Of a stretch of DNA of 64,000 nucleotides, positions 52,497 to 60,919 are shown piece by piece (position 1 is the first letter of the stretch; the number at the start of each line of letters is the position of its first letter). Both the position numbers and the translations under genes were made by a program. Origin of the DNA: DLKC01 sp002478885 (GTDB lineage: Bacteria; Bacteroidota; Bacteroidia; Chitinophagales; Chitinophagaceae); contig JAXLUI010000001.1 of the NCBI GenBank assembly GCA_046329585.1, positions 1,178,001-1,242,000 of the forward strand. Direction: 5' to 3'. The notes beneath the pieces were generated by a model, which saw only the letters and a program-made list of their open reading frames with translations, did no database searches and was not told where the DNA came from.

Positions 52497-52949
52497 ATGA
52501 ATACAAAAGTATTGATAGTAGCATTAATCTCCCTAACAATAGCAGCCTGTAATAAAGACCAGTTCACTACAAAGCCTCAATTAACTTTTAAACAAGTAAA
52601 TCAAACTGAATACCATCTCGGAGATATTATTGAATTCCAGATAGACTATACCGACAAAGAAGGCGATATTCAAAATAAACTGTACCTGGAAGAAGTAACA
52701 AACGATAAAGATTGTCCCGACAATAACTTTAAAAGCTTTTACCAGGTTCCTACAGATCTTCCCGACCAAAGCCAGGGGAAAGGAACCATTGTTATCAGGT
52801 ACACTTATGCGCAACTTGGCCAATACCCAATCTACCCCGGTCCAAAATGCCAGCGGAACGATACTTGCCATTTCCGTTTTGCGCTTACCGACAAAGCTAA
52901 CAACACCAGCGATACCATAGAATCGCCCCAGGTGGTGTTTATAAAATAG
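52497..52949 (+). CDS. Small lipoprotein of unknown function
   Basis: Translation from the ATG at 52497 gives 150 residues with a lipoprotein signal (LISLTIAAC, Cys near residue 18). The mature part has the pattern YHLGDIIEFQIDYTDKEGDI, a beta-sandwich type domain. A Cys-containing segment follows (PGPKCQRNDTCHF). It is 6 nt upstream of the UbiA-like gene and may be in one transcript with it. Confidence 0.7.
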   Translation: MNTKVLIVALISLTIAACNKDQFTTKPQLTFKQVNQTEYHLGDIIEFQIDYTDKEGDIQNKLYLEEVTNDKDCPDNNFKSFYQVPTDLPDQSQGKGTIVIRYTYAQLGQYPIYPGPKCQRNDTCHFRFALTDKANNTSDTIESPQVVFIK

Positions 52950-52955
52950 TAACTA

Positions 52956-53867
52956 TTGCTAAAAAAGATTGCACATCTTATCTTCTTCGGCAATTATTTT
53001 TACGGCTTTTGTACCGTAGCACTTGCCATAGAAGCCTCTTTGCAGCAGGAAGCCCAGCTTAACAACCTCAGTTTCTACCTCGCACTTTATTTTGCTACCA
53101 TTATTTATTACACGTATGCTTATATCCAGGAACGCGATGCCCCGATCTACAACAAACGCACTGAATGGTACGCACAGAATCGTAGGCTGGTAAGAATAAC
53201 ACAGTTGCTTTACCTGATCATTTGCATTGCCATTGGTATTTACCTGCTCAACCTTTATAAGGAAAAAATATTCATCATAACGCCCTGGCAATTGGCCATA
53301 CTGGCAGTTACGGGAATGGTTTCTCTTTCTTACTATGGCATACCCAAAAAACTACCCGATTTTTTCAACATAAGAAATACAGGATGGTTCAAACCTTTTG
53401 CCATTGGTTTAATATGGGCAACTGTAGTAACCTACGTTCCTATTCTATGGAGCCAGGTAGAACAGCATACCACCTATAAATTCAGCCCCGAAAACGGATG
53501 GTTCTTCGTCAAGAATTTCATGTATATAAGTTTGCTGGCCATACTGTTCGACATAAAAGACTATGCAGCCGATCACAACAGGCGGTTGAAAACATTTGTT
53601 GTAAGGGCCGGGCTACGCAAAACCATTTTCCTTATTATCATCCCATTGTCGCTGTTAGGGTTGGTGTCGCTGCTGCTCTTTGCCAGTAGCATGCATTTTC
53701 CATGGTTACGTATTGCCATCAACTGCATTCCTTTTATTTGCCTCATTATTGTAGCGTTAAGTATGCAGCAACGCAAATCAATAATCTACTATCTTGCAGT
53801 GATCGATGGATTAATGCTGTTGAAAGCCTTGTGCGGTATCGCGGCCTGGATGCTGCTGAACAAATAG
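52956..53867 (+). CDS. UbiA-like membrane protein
   Basis: The 303-residue protein starts at a TTG, 6 nt after the previous stop; no nearby ATG gives a full protein. About eight transmembrane helices are seen. ILFDIKDYAADHNRRLKT near residue 190 resembles the second Asp-rich motif of UbiA prenyltransferases. The first motif (NDxxD) is not seen; the matching stretch is YAYIQERDAP near residue 50. This may be a divergent or inactive family member. Function uncertain. Confidence 0.65.
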   Translation: MLKKIAHLIFFGNYFYGFCTVALAIEASLQQEAQLNNLSFYLALYFATIIYYTYAYIQERDAPIYNKRTEWYAQNRRLVRITQLLYLIICIAIGIYLLNLYKEKIFIITPWQLAILAVTGMVSLSYYGIPKKLPDFFNIRNTGWFKPFAIGLIWATVVTYVPILWSQVEQHTTYKFSPENGWFFVKNFMYISLLAILFDIKDYAADHNRRLKTFVVRAGLRKTIFLIIIPLSLLGLVSLLLFASSMHFPWLRIAINCIPFICLIIVALSMQQRKSIIYYLAVIDGLMLLKALCGIAAWMLLNK

Positions 53868-53878
53868 ATATTTTTTGA

Positions 53879-53926
53879 TCTGGCAGCAACACATGTGGCA
53901 TCGCCTGTTGTGTCACTCACTTGTAC
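53879..53926 (-). repeat. Intergenic repeat arm, reverse, variant core
   Basis: CTGGCAGCAAC, then GGCATCGCCTGTTGTGTCACTC, ending ACTTGTAC. It begins 11 nt after the stop codon. Partner at 54024 with a standard core. Confidence 0.85.
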
Positions 53927-54023
53927 GGTGGAAACTTCAGGCGGCAAGTAGTTGGCTTCGTGCCGGTTAAACAATGAACACCAGTTTTTCAAACACAAGT
54001 TCTTAGCTCACAACTGTTACTCT

Positions 54024-54071
54024 GTCCAAGAGTGCGACGCAACAGGCGATGAGCAAAGAGCTAAAGCCCGG
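54024..54071 (+). repeat. Intergenic repeat arm, forward
   Basis: GTCCAAGAGTGCGACGCAAC, AGGCGATGAGC, ending AAAGCCCGG. 49 nt upstream of the M42 peptidase ATG. Confidence 0.85.
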
Positions 54072-54119
54072 ACCAAAAATTACTATTCGGTAAATTATAC
54101 TTACGCTTAAATAACGATC

Positions 54120-55229
54120 ATGGCTAAAGAAAAAAAGAACGGAAAAAAAACAATTCTTACGAGTGCATCGATGGAATTTTTAAGAAGTTACATCAACAAC
54201 CCTTCGCCTGTAGGCTTTGAAAGCAGCGGGCAAAAATTATGGCTCGATTATGTAAAACCTTTTGCCGATACGCACTTTGTTGATCCTTACGGAACAGCCG
54301 TTGCAGTAGTCAATCCAACATCGGCTTTTAAAGTAGTGATAGAAGCCCATGCGGATGAAATCAGCTGGTTTGTGAACTACATTACCGACCAGGGACTGAT
54401 TTACCTGAAACGCAATGGCGGCGTTGATCACCAGGTGGCGCCCGCAAAACGCGTATTTATACACGGGAAGAAAGGCCCTGTTAAGGCCGTATTTGGATGG
54501 CCTGCCATTCATACGAGAACAGCTGATCAAAAAGACCCTGCACCAAAAGTTGAAAACCTGTTTCTCGATTGCGGCGCCAGGAACAAAAAAGAGGTAGAGG
54601 CGCTCGGCATTCATATCGGCGCCGTTGTAACTTACCAGGAAGGCTTTGATGAGTTGGCAAATGATTACATGATCGGCCGTGCCTTTGATAACCGCATCGG
54701 TGGTTTTATAATAGCCGAAGTGGCGAGGCTGTTGCAGGAAAACAAAAAGAAACTCCCCTATGCTTTGTATGTGGTAAATGCCGTGCAGGAAGAAGTTGGT
54801 TTGCGTGGCGCAGAAATGATCGCCCGCCGCATAAAACCCGATATAGCCATTATTACGGATGTTACACACGACACACAAACGCCGATGATCAACAAGATTA
54901 TCGAAGGCGATACAGCCTGTGGCAAAGGGCCTTCTCTCACCTATGGGCCTGCAGTACACAATAAATTACTAAAGATTGTTGAAGATGTGGCTGAAAAGAA
55001 AAATATCCCGGTCCAGTTTCATGCGGTAAGCCGAAGCACAGGAACAGATACCGACAGCTTTGCTTACGCAAATGACGGGTGCCCGTCAGTACTTATTTCA
55101 ATTCCGCTGCGCTACATGCACACGACAGTGGAGATGCTGCACAAATCGGATGTCGAGCAAACAATCCGGCTGATGTATGAAACACTGCTCGTGTTAAGCC
55201 CCGAAACCAATTTGAGCTATTTGTCTTAA
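54120..55229 (+). CDS. M42 family metallopeptidase (glutamyl aminopeptidase/endoglucanase-like)
   Basis: The 369-residue protein has the metal-binding motifs of M42 peptidases: EAHADEI near residue 78, AFDNRIGG near residue 188, VQEEVGLRGAE near residue 223 with catalytic Glu pair, ITDVTHD near residue 247 and a C-terminal His in RYMHTTVEM near residue 335. M42 members are two-metal aminopeptidases that form large tetrahedral cytoplasmic complexes. No signal peptide. A hairpin terminator follows at 55256. Confidence 0.93.
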   Translation: MAKEKKNGKKTILTSASMEFLRSYINNPSPVGFESSGQKLWLDYVKPFADTHFVDPYGTAVAVVNPTSAFKVVIEAHADEISWFVNYITDQGLIYLKRNGGVDHQVAPAKRVFIHGKKGPVKAVFGWPAIHTRTADQKDPAPKVENLFLDCGARNKKEVEALGIHIGAVVTYQEGFDELANDYMIGRAFDNRIGGFIIAEVARLLQENKKKLPYALYVVNAVQEEVGLRGAEMIARRIKPDIAIITDVTHDTQTPMINKIIEGDTACGKGPSLTYGPAVHNKLLKIVEDVAEKKNIPVQFHAVSRSTGTDTDSFAYANDGCPSVLISIPLRYMHTTVEMLHKSDVEQTIRLMYETLLVLSPETNLSYLS

Positions 55230-55255
55230 CGCATATTGCCCTAAAATGCTTAACT

Positions 55256-55284
55256 ATGTCACGCTGATGGCGTGACATTTTTTA
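55256..55284 (+). terminator. Terminator of M42 peptidase gene
   Basis: ATGTCACGC and GCGTGACAT form a 9-bp stem, loop TGATG, then six T. The next gene's ATG (55284) comes right after the T run. Confidence 0.85.
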
Positions 55285-55781
55285 TGTATTTATCCAGACT
55301 ATACAGGCACAATAAAATTCTATTCCTGCTCATTGTTTTGTTTGCAGTTGCTCAGCTCGTAAATAATATACGGCACGATATTGCTATATCTCCGTTCTAC
55401 AGTTATGGCATGTATTCAGAAGTAATAAAACCAGACAGTGTTTATAAGGTAGCAGAGATATACGTGAATGGGAAACAATTGCAATCAAAAGACTTTACAG
55501 CATTGGAATGGGAAAACATTTCTTTTCCTGTTACGCAGTTTTACAGGCAAGAGGAATGGAACAAGAAAATATGGAAGCAGGATATACACCGCCTACTACA
55601 TTTTACAGACTCGTCAAAATTTGCAAACAATCTAACAGATGATGATTTCTTGCAATGGTATAAATTGCATTTACAATCTGTATTAAATACGCAAGTCGAT
55701 TCGGTCGAAACACTCTTTAGCACCTACTCATTCAATGGCAGCAGCCTGCATAAAATAAATTCAGCAGAGGCACATGAATAG
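55284..55781 (+). CDS. Single-pass membrane protein of unknown function
   Basis: The ATG at 55284 gives 165 residues; the GTG at 55272 is inside the terminator stem and is less likely. One transmembrane helix is at about residues 10-28 (ILFLLIVLFAVAQLVNNI). The hydrophilic remainder has ISPFYSYGMYSEV and several Trp. No motif is known. Its last 8 nt overlap the next gene, so the pair is translationally coupled. Confidence 0.7.
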   Translation: MYLSRLYRHNKILFLLIVLFAVAQLVNNIRHDIAISPFYSYGMYSEVIKPDSVYKVAEIYVNGKQLQSKDFTALEWENISFPVTQFYRQEEWNKKIWKQDIHRLLHFTDSSKFANNLTDDDFLQWYKLHLQSVLNTQVDSVETLFSTYSFNGSSLHKINSAEAHE

Positions 55782-56604
55782 CAGCTTTAAATACAGGGTA
55801 ATAAAAGCCTACTGCATCGTCTTTTATGCGTTAATGATATACAAATGGCTAAACGGCTTTTTGCTGTATCAACTCCAACCCTCTTTTTTTTATACAAGGC
55901 AAGACCTGGCAACATGGGTGTTTATGCAAACGGGCCTGCATCAGTGGTTGCTGAATAATCCGTTCGGATGGATATTGTTCGATGCCCTTTTTTACATTTC
56001 ACCGTTCCTTTTATTCTTGGCCAATAAAACAAAAAAGCTGGAGACACCTGCGGCAATTGCGATGCTGGTGATAAACTGGTGTTATGTACAATGCTATACA
56101 CTCTACCCGTCGAATTCCATTGAGGGACACACGGCATGGCTCTTGTTTCCATTCATCTTTCTTACCCGGCAAGGACAAACATTTTTGCTTTTGTACGAGG
56201 CAGTAAGATATTTTTTTCTATACTTTTTTGTCTCTGCCGCTATTTGGAAGTTTGCGCAGGGCGGCATTTTTCATGTACATGAGATGAGCGGAATACTCTT
56301 ATACCAGCATCAACAGCTATTGACAAATTCGCCTGATTACTGGCACACCCGTTTTATTTTGTATCTCATTCAGCATCGGTTTTTGTCTTACACGCTTTAT
56401 TTATCTGCCACTATACTGGAGCTGTTATTCATTGTTGGCTTCTTCACCAAAAAATACGACAGGATGCTGCTCATATTATTTATCATTTTTCTTATTGCTG
56501 ACAATTTTATTATGCGCATCCCATATTTCGAAGTCGCAGCACTGGCTTTACCGCTGTTCATAAAAAATAAAATCACCGCAAATACTAACATCCGTATTTA
56601 TTAA
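55774..56604 (+). CDS. Multi-pass membrane protein of unknown function
   Basis: The 276-residue protein has about eight helices (for example PFGWILFDALFYISPFLLFL and YLSATILELLFIVGFF). It follows the single-pass protein with an 8-nt overlap. The aromatic-rich loops and the topology loosely recall HTTM/vitamin K carboxylase-like membrane proteins, but no catalytic motif is clear. Function unknown. Confidence 0.65.
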   Translation: MNSSFKYRVIKAYCIVFYALMIYKWLNGFLLYQLQPSFFYTRQDLATWVFMQTGLHQWLLNNPFGWILFDALFYISPFLLFLANKTKKLETPAAIAMLVINWCYVQCYTLYPSNSIEGHTAWLLFPFIFLTRQGQTFLLLYEAVRYFFLYFFVSAAIWKFAQGGIFHVHEMSGILLYQHQQLLTNSPDYWHTRFILYLIQHRFLSYTLYLSATILELLFIVGFFTKKYDRMLLILFIIFLIADNFIMRIPYFEVAALALPLFIKNKITANTNIRIY

Positions 56605-56694
56605 TGTCTGTTAAAACAGACTTATGATTTCATTAAACAAACGAACAATCCACATTGTTAACAACAGATGAATAAGGCAATTTTAGAAATATTG

Positions 56695-56702
56695 TATGTT
56701 TG
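56695..56702 (+). promoter_or_regulatory. Putative -7 box, GATase-like gene
   Basis: TATGTTTG is an exact TAnnTTTG match, ending 6 nt before the ATG at 56709 and 18 nt before the second ATG at 56721. It implies a very short leader. No TTG is at the expected -33 position. Confidence 0.4.
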
Positions 56703-56708
56703 TAATGC

Positions 56709-57554
56709 ATGAGATTTGATATGAAAGTAAGGATAGCCATTTTAGATATGTACGAAGGGTTTGCCAACCAGGGCATGCGCGGAATTAAGGAGATCATCAC
56801 AAACTGGGGTGTTGCGCACCATTGCGATATCAGTTACGAAGTGTTTGATGTACGCCTGAAAAACGAGCTACCCGACTTATCTTATGACGCATATATCTCA
56901 ACCGGCGGGCCCGGAAGCCCGTTGGACAGCGAGGGCGAAGCCTGGGATACCAACTTCATACATTGGATAGAAAAGGTGGAGAAATGGAACAGCGACATTG
57001 CAAACTATCCTAAAAAACATGTTTTTTTTATCTGCCACAGTTTCCAGCTGGCAGCCCGTCATTATAAAATCGGCCACGTTTGTAAACGCAGATCAACTTC
57101 TTTTGGCGTATTCCCCATTCACATGATGCACGATGGACTCGATGAGATTGTTTTCGAAGGTTTACGGAATCCATTTTATGCGGTTGACAGCCGCGATTAC
57201 CAACTGATCGAACCCAACCATAACCGGCTGAAAGAATTGGGCTCAACAATTCTTGCAATTGAAAAAGACCGTCCCCATGTTCCTTATGAAAGAGCAGTGA
57301 TGGCCGTACGTTTCAACGATTATTTTATTGGCACGCAGTTTCACCCCGAAGCCGATGCTACAGGCATGAGCATGTACCTGCAGCGCGAAGACAAAAAGCA
57401 AACCGTTATCGACAATCATGGTGAAGCTAAATGGCAAAGCATGATTGAGCAACTCGACGATCCGCGCAAAATCGTTTATACACATGATCACGTACTTCCC
57501 AACTTTCTCAACATCGCTGTTGGAGAGCTTGTTGGCAGTCTTGTAAACCGCTGA
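56709..57554 (+). CDS. Class I glutamine amidotransferase-like protein
   Basis: The 281-residue protein (277 from the ATG at 56721) has the GATase1 fold: STGGPGSPLDSEGE near residue 65, the nucleophile elbow FFICHSFQLAAR near residue 108 with Cys, and FHPEADATGM near residue 212 with the catalytic His and Glu. It stands alone and lacks a synthase domain, so an unidentified partner or an amidase/isomerase role is possible. Cytoplasmic. Confidence 0.85.
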   Translation: MRFDMKVRIAILDMYEGFANQGMRGIKEIITNWGVAHHCDISYEVFDVRLKNELPDLSYDAYISTGGPGSPLDSEGEAWDTNFIHWIEKVEKWNSDIANYPKKHVFFICHSFQLAARHYKIGHVCKRRSTSFGVFPIHMMHDGLDEIVFEGLRNPFYAVDSRDYQLIEPNHNRLKELGSTILAIEKDRPHVPYERAVMAVRFNDYFIGTQFHPEADATGMSMYLQREDKKQTVIDNHGEAKWQSMIEQLDDPRKIVYTHDHVLPNFLNIAVGELVGSLVNR

Positions 57555-57572
57555 TTATTTCTCTTATTTTTT

Positions 57573-57619
57573 GCCGGCCTTCAGAACCCTTGATCAACTT
57601 CGTTGTGTCACTCACTTCA
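57573..57619 (-). repeat. Intergenic repeat arm, reverse, variant core
   Basis: GCCGGCCTTC, then CTTCGTTGTGTCACTCACTTC. It begins 18 nt after a stop codon. Partner at 57684 with a standard core. Confidence 0.8.
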
Positions 57620-57683
57620 GGTTCCTGTTCTTTAATCATCAACGGCAAATAAATCTTTCTTAATTGCTGATAAACGCACACGA

Positions 57684-57731
57684 GCACAAGTGTGCGACGC
57701 AAGAAAAGCAAATAGTAGCATTACCGCCCGG
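57684..57731 (+). repeat. Intergenic repeat arm, forward
   Basis: GCACAAGTGTGCGACGCAAG, ending CGCCCGG 11 nt from the GSCFA gene stop. Convergent genes flank the pair. Confidence 0.8.
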
Positions 57732-57742
57732 CACATAAAAAT

Positions 57743-58747
57743 TTACCTGCCTGAGAAATAATTGATCTCTGAAGAAAAATCGAGATGCGGATTCTGTTCC
57801 TGCAGGGCATTGGCTTTTGTAAGCATTGAAGTCAGAAAATCGTTGTGCTGTTGAGAGGCCGGGTTAAAAGGTTTGTGATTTTTTGCGATGACAATCTTTT
57901 TTATTTCATCCATCAGCTGAATGGTTAAGGGATCAAAGCAATTCGCGGAGAATTGTTCCAGCACATACTGCGTGGCCGCGTAGTTTGGATGAGCAAGATC
58001 AATATCGTAAAACCTGTAATCACGCAACACATCGATCACGAGTTCGTAAGCAGGAAAATAATACAACTTATCAAACTTGTTAACCAGGTGGTGCACCGAT
58101 TCGATAAGCCTTGCTTTGCTGCGATTATTTTCCACAACACCATCGCGCAAATGGCGCACCGGGCTTATGGTAAATATAATGCGGAGTGCGGGATTGAAAT
58201 GAAACAACTGGTGAATGGTTGCATCGATCGCTGTAACGGTTTCTTCAATGCTGCAAAGATGTTTTTCAAACACCTGCGCAGGGACTTTGTGACAATTAGC
58301 CACATCGTGCGTTGACGCAGTTTTTAATTCGGCCGGAACCTGTTGTGAAAGCTTGTATGCAAAAGAAGATCCGAGCGTGATGATGAGCCAGTCGGTCTTT
58401 TCCAGGTATTCATGTGCGGCCTGTTGCGATTGATTAATGGTTGCGAGACACTGTGCTTTATCGGGATTTGAAAACCGGCTGTGATGCTGCCAGCTATGCC
58501 AGCATTCATTGAAATAAAAAAGATCGTCTTCTGTATATTGTTTATTATGAATATAAGATACGAGGCTTCGGCACACACTTAGCGGATCGAATAAAATACC
58601 ATTGGGATTTTGCAGCACATTAAATTTAACATCTTGCAGATGATTGCCAATATGCTCGGTAAAGCAAGAGCCCGTAAGCAAAAGCCTGTTATGGTATGCA
58701 ATCGTAGGCTGTAATGGTTTAATATGAATGTTTGAGAAAAACTGCAT
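57743..58747 (-). CDS. GSCFA domain protein
   Basis: The 334-residue protein has the family-naming motif LLLTGSCFTEHIG near residue 22, then ILFDPLSVC, and a serine-hydrolase-like sequence LIITLGSSFAYKL near residue 130. GSCFA domains are SGNH-like hydrolases of unknown substrate, common in Bacteroidetes. No signal peptide is evident. It is the last of a three-gene minus-strand run with the 156-residue gene and mvaB. Confidence 0.9.
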   Translation of the reverse strand: MQFFSNIHIKPLQPTIAYHNRLLLTGSCFTEHIGNHLQDVKFNVLQNPNGILFDPLSVCRSLVSYIHNKQYTEDDLFYFNECWHSWQHHSRFSNPDKAQCLATINQSQQAAHEYLEKTDWLIITLGSSFAYKLSQQVPAELKTASTHDVANCHKVPAQVFEKHLCSIEETVTAIDATIHQLFHFNPALRIIFTISPVRHLRDGVVENNRSKARLIESVHHLVNKFDKLYYFPAYELVIDVLRDYRFYDIDLAHPNYAATQYVLEQFSANCFDPLTIQLMDEIKKIVIAKNHKPFNPASQQHNDFLTSMLTKANALQEQNPHLDFSSEINYFSGR

Positions 58748-58755
58748 AAATGATT

Positions 58756-59226
58756 TTATTCTTCAAAATGCAAAACTAGCGCTTCGTTTAATGGCAATGC
58801 GTTCCAATCCTGCAAAAGCTTTGAATGTAAAAGCCGTATGTTAGCAAGCGTTTTTTCATCCACATGCGGCTTTGAAGTTGCGTGTTTTAATTTCCGGTGG
58901 GCATCGGCCAGCGCCTCATTAAAGTTTTCGGTTGGACCAAGTAGCCGTTCCATTGAAAGCAAATTCACAATGCTTTCAGCAACCAGTGCCTCTTCGGAAT
59001 ACGCAAATGGCCGTTGATCTTTTGGTAATTCAAAATCGCTGATGGAGATACCGCCTGCCAGCATGCCGAAGAATGCATTCTTAAAATGCAAAGTTGTTTC
59101 AACAGCATAGTGCATCAGGTCGTGTTGCACAAAAAATGCATCAGTCTGCATCCAGGTACTGCTACCATCTGTACGCAAACAGCTGATCACATGTTTGTCC
59201 CTTTTCTTTGCAAATTTTATTGTCAT
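58756..59226 (-). CDS. Small soluble protein of unknown function
   Basis: The 156-residue protein has no signal or membrane segment. Its pattern MTIKFAKKRDKHVISCLRTDGSSTWMQ and the helical HDLMHYAVETTLHFKNAFFGML near residue 38 are not familiar to me. It overlaps mvaB by 4 nt (ATGA) and lies 8 nt upstream of the GSCFA gene, so it belongs to that operon. Function unknown. Confidence 0.65.
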   Translation of the reverse strand: MTIKFAKKRDKHVISCLRTDGSSTWMQTDAFFVQHDLMHYAVETTLHFKNAFFGMLAGGISISDFELPKDQRPFAYSEEALVAESIVNLLSMERLLGPTENFNEALADAHRKLKHATSKPHVDEKTLANIRLLHSKLLQDWNALPLNEALVLHFEE

Positions 59227-60089
59227 GTGTTAAATATACCGGCAGCCATTTGCAGGCAGATTGCAAGAGCATCTTTATTAATGTTAACAGGCAGATTTAG
59301 CTGCGCAAAAAAATCAATCATAAATTCTGTTGGCATGTTGCCCACCAGATCATCCTGCGCCATTGGGCAGCCACCAATTCCTTTCAAGGCGCCATCGAAT
59401 CGCCTGCACCCGGCATTTAATGCAGCCTCCAGCTTTTCCTTCCTGTTTACGGTAGAAGAATGCAAGTGAGCGCCAAACGCAACCGATGAATACCGGGGTA
59501 TCAGCGTTTGCAAGGCGTGGCCAACCTGCGCTGCTGATGCCAATCCCACTGTATCGGCAAGGGAAATAATGTTTACATCAAGCTTCACTATTTCATCAGT
59601 CCAATGCAAAAGAATTTCTTCATTATATGCATCTCCGTAAGGATTACCGAAACCCATGCTCAGATATAGCACCAGTTGTTTACCGCTTTTAATGCAGAGG
59701 TTTTGAATTTCCTGCACGCGAATCATACTCTGTTCAATGCTGCTGTTGGTATTACGTTGCTGGAATGTAGGGGAAATCGAAAAAGGAAATCCCAGGTAAC
59801 TGACCGCATCATAAGCTACGGCATCCTCTGCACCGCGTGTATTTGCCACGATGGCAAGTAGTTTTGATTGGCTGTTTTGCAAATCAATTTTAGATAATAC
59901 GTCTTTTGTATCCGCCATTTGCGGAATTGCTTTCGCAGAAACAAAACTGCCAAAATCAATGGTATCGAAACCGACCCGTAAGAGTGCATTGATGTACGCG
60001 ATTTTTTTATCTGTTGCAATAAAACGAGGCCAACCCTGCATTGCATCACGTGGGCATTCTATAAGTTTTATTGCTTGTTGCTCGTGCAT
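59223..60089 (-). CDS. mvaB: Hydroxymethylglutaryl-CoA lyase
   Basis: The 288-residue protein is a TIM-barrel lyase that splits HMG-CoA into acetoacetate and acetyl-CoA. Motifs are ECPRDAMQGW near residue 11 (catalytic Arg, Asp), GFDTIDFGSF near residue 39, GAHLHSSTVNRKEK near residue 205 (metal His pair) and GGCPMAQDDLVGNMPTE near residue 237 (catalytic Cys). It is the first gene of a three-gene run. It probably acts in leucine breakdown or ketone metabolism; the rest of the pathway is not nearby. Confidence 0.95.
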   Translation of the reverse strand: MHEQQAIKLIECPRDAMQGWPRFIATDKKIAYINALLRVGFDTIDFGSFVSAKAIPQMADTKDVLSKIDLQNSQSKLLAIVANTRGAEDAVAYDAVSYLGFPFSISPTFQQRNTNSSIEQSMIRVQEIQNLCIKSGKQLVLYLSMGFGNPYGDAYNEEILLHWTDEIVKLDVNIISLADTVGLASAAQVGHALQTLIPRYSSVAFGAHLHSSTVNRKEKLEAALNAGCRRFDGALKGIGGCPMAQDDLVGNMPTEFMIDFFAQLNLPVNINKDALAICLQMAAGIFNT

Positions 60090-60104
60090 AATTATATCCT
60101 GAAA

Positions 60105-60851
60105 TTAGTCAGGCATCCTTTGCCTCATGGCTTCATATAAGATCATGCCGGTGGCTACTGAGACATTGAGCGATTCAAAATCTCCGGCCATCGGGATATT
60201 AAACTGTTCATCGCATATTTTCATTAATGCAGGGAACACACCTTTGTCCTCGCTACCCATGATCACAGCAGCCGGTTCTTTAAAATCAAGCTGCGACAGT
60301 CTTTTTTTTGCAGTCATCTCACTGGCAAAAACTTTTATACCGTTCAAATGCAATGTATCAACCGCTTTCATTAAGCTGTTTACCCTGCAAATGTTGATCT
60401 GCTCCAATGCTCCTGCACTACTTTTCACCGCATCTTCATTCAATGCACCTACACCTTTATCGGGAATAATGATCGCCTGGGCCCCGCAACACACTGCCGT
60501 CCGGGCAATAGCACCAATGTTTCTTACATCCGTTATACCATCCAGTATGACGAACAAAGCAGTTGCTCCTTTCTCATTCACCCAGTCAACAACCTGCTGC
60601 AGATCCTGGTAAATGATGCCTGACTTAAATGCGATGACTCCCTGGTGGTTGATATTGGTAAGACTATTCAGCTTTTCATTGGGCACATATTGAACAGGTA
60701 CGTTCAATGATTTCGCAAGCTCCCGGATTTCTTTGATAACATCGCCCGAAGCATTTTTAAACAGAAGTATCTTATCGATCATCTGTTGTTGCTTCAACGC
60801 CTCAGTAACGGGGTTTCTGCCTGCAATAATATTTTTCTTTGACTGGAACAT
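60105..60851 (-). CDS. rlmB: 23S rRNA (guanosine-2'-O)-methyltransferase RlmB
   Basis: The ATG at 60851 gives 248 residues. The SPOUT fold is shown by AGRNPVTEAL near residue 9 in the N-terminal substrate-binding domain, and by FVILDGITDVRNIGAIARTA near residue 100, IMGSEDKGVFP near residue 200 and IPMAGDFESLNVSVATGMIL near residue 215 in the SAM-binding knot. It methylates G2251 of 23S rRNA by homology. The terminator of the upstream T9SS gene lies just before it. Confidence 0.95.
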   Translation of the reverse strand: MFQSKKNIIAGRNPVTEALKQQQMIDKILLFKNASGDVIKEIRELAKSLNVPVQYVPNEKLNSLTNINHQGVIAFKSGIIYQDLQQVVDWVNEKGATALFVILDGITDVRNIGAIARTAVCCGAQAIIIPDKGVGALNEDAVKSSAGALEQINICRVNSLMKAVDTLHLNGIKVFASEMTAKKRLSQLDFKEPAAVIMGSEDKGVFPALMKICDEQFNIPMAGDFESLNVSVATGMILYEAMRQRMPD

Positions 60852-60867
60852 AGTAAAGCGAAAATAT

Positions 60868-60894
60868 AAAGTCCCGCAGAATCTGCGGGACTTT
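60868..60894 (-). terminator. Terminator of T9SS-sorted protein gene
   Basis: AAAGTCCCGCAGA and TCTGCGGGACTTT form a perfect palindrome with a single base between, 25 nt downstream of the stop (minus strand). It is also immediately upstream of rlmB. Confidence 0.8.
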
Positions 60895-60919
60895 ATATTT
60901 ATGATCATTAATGATATGA

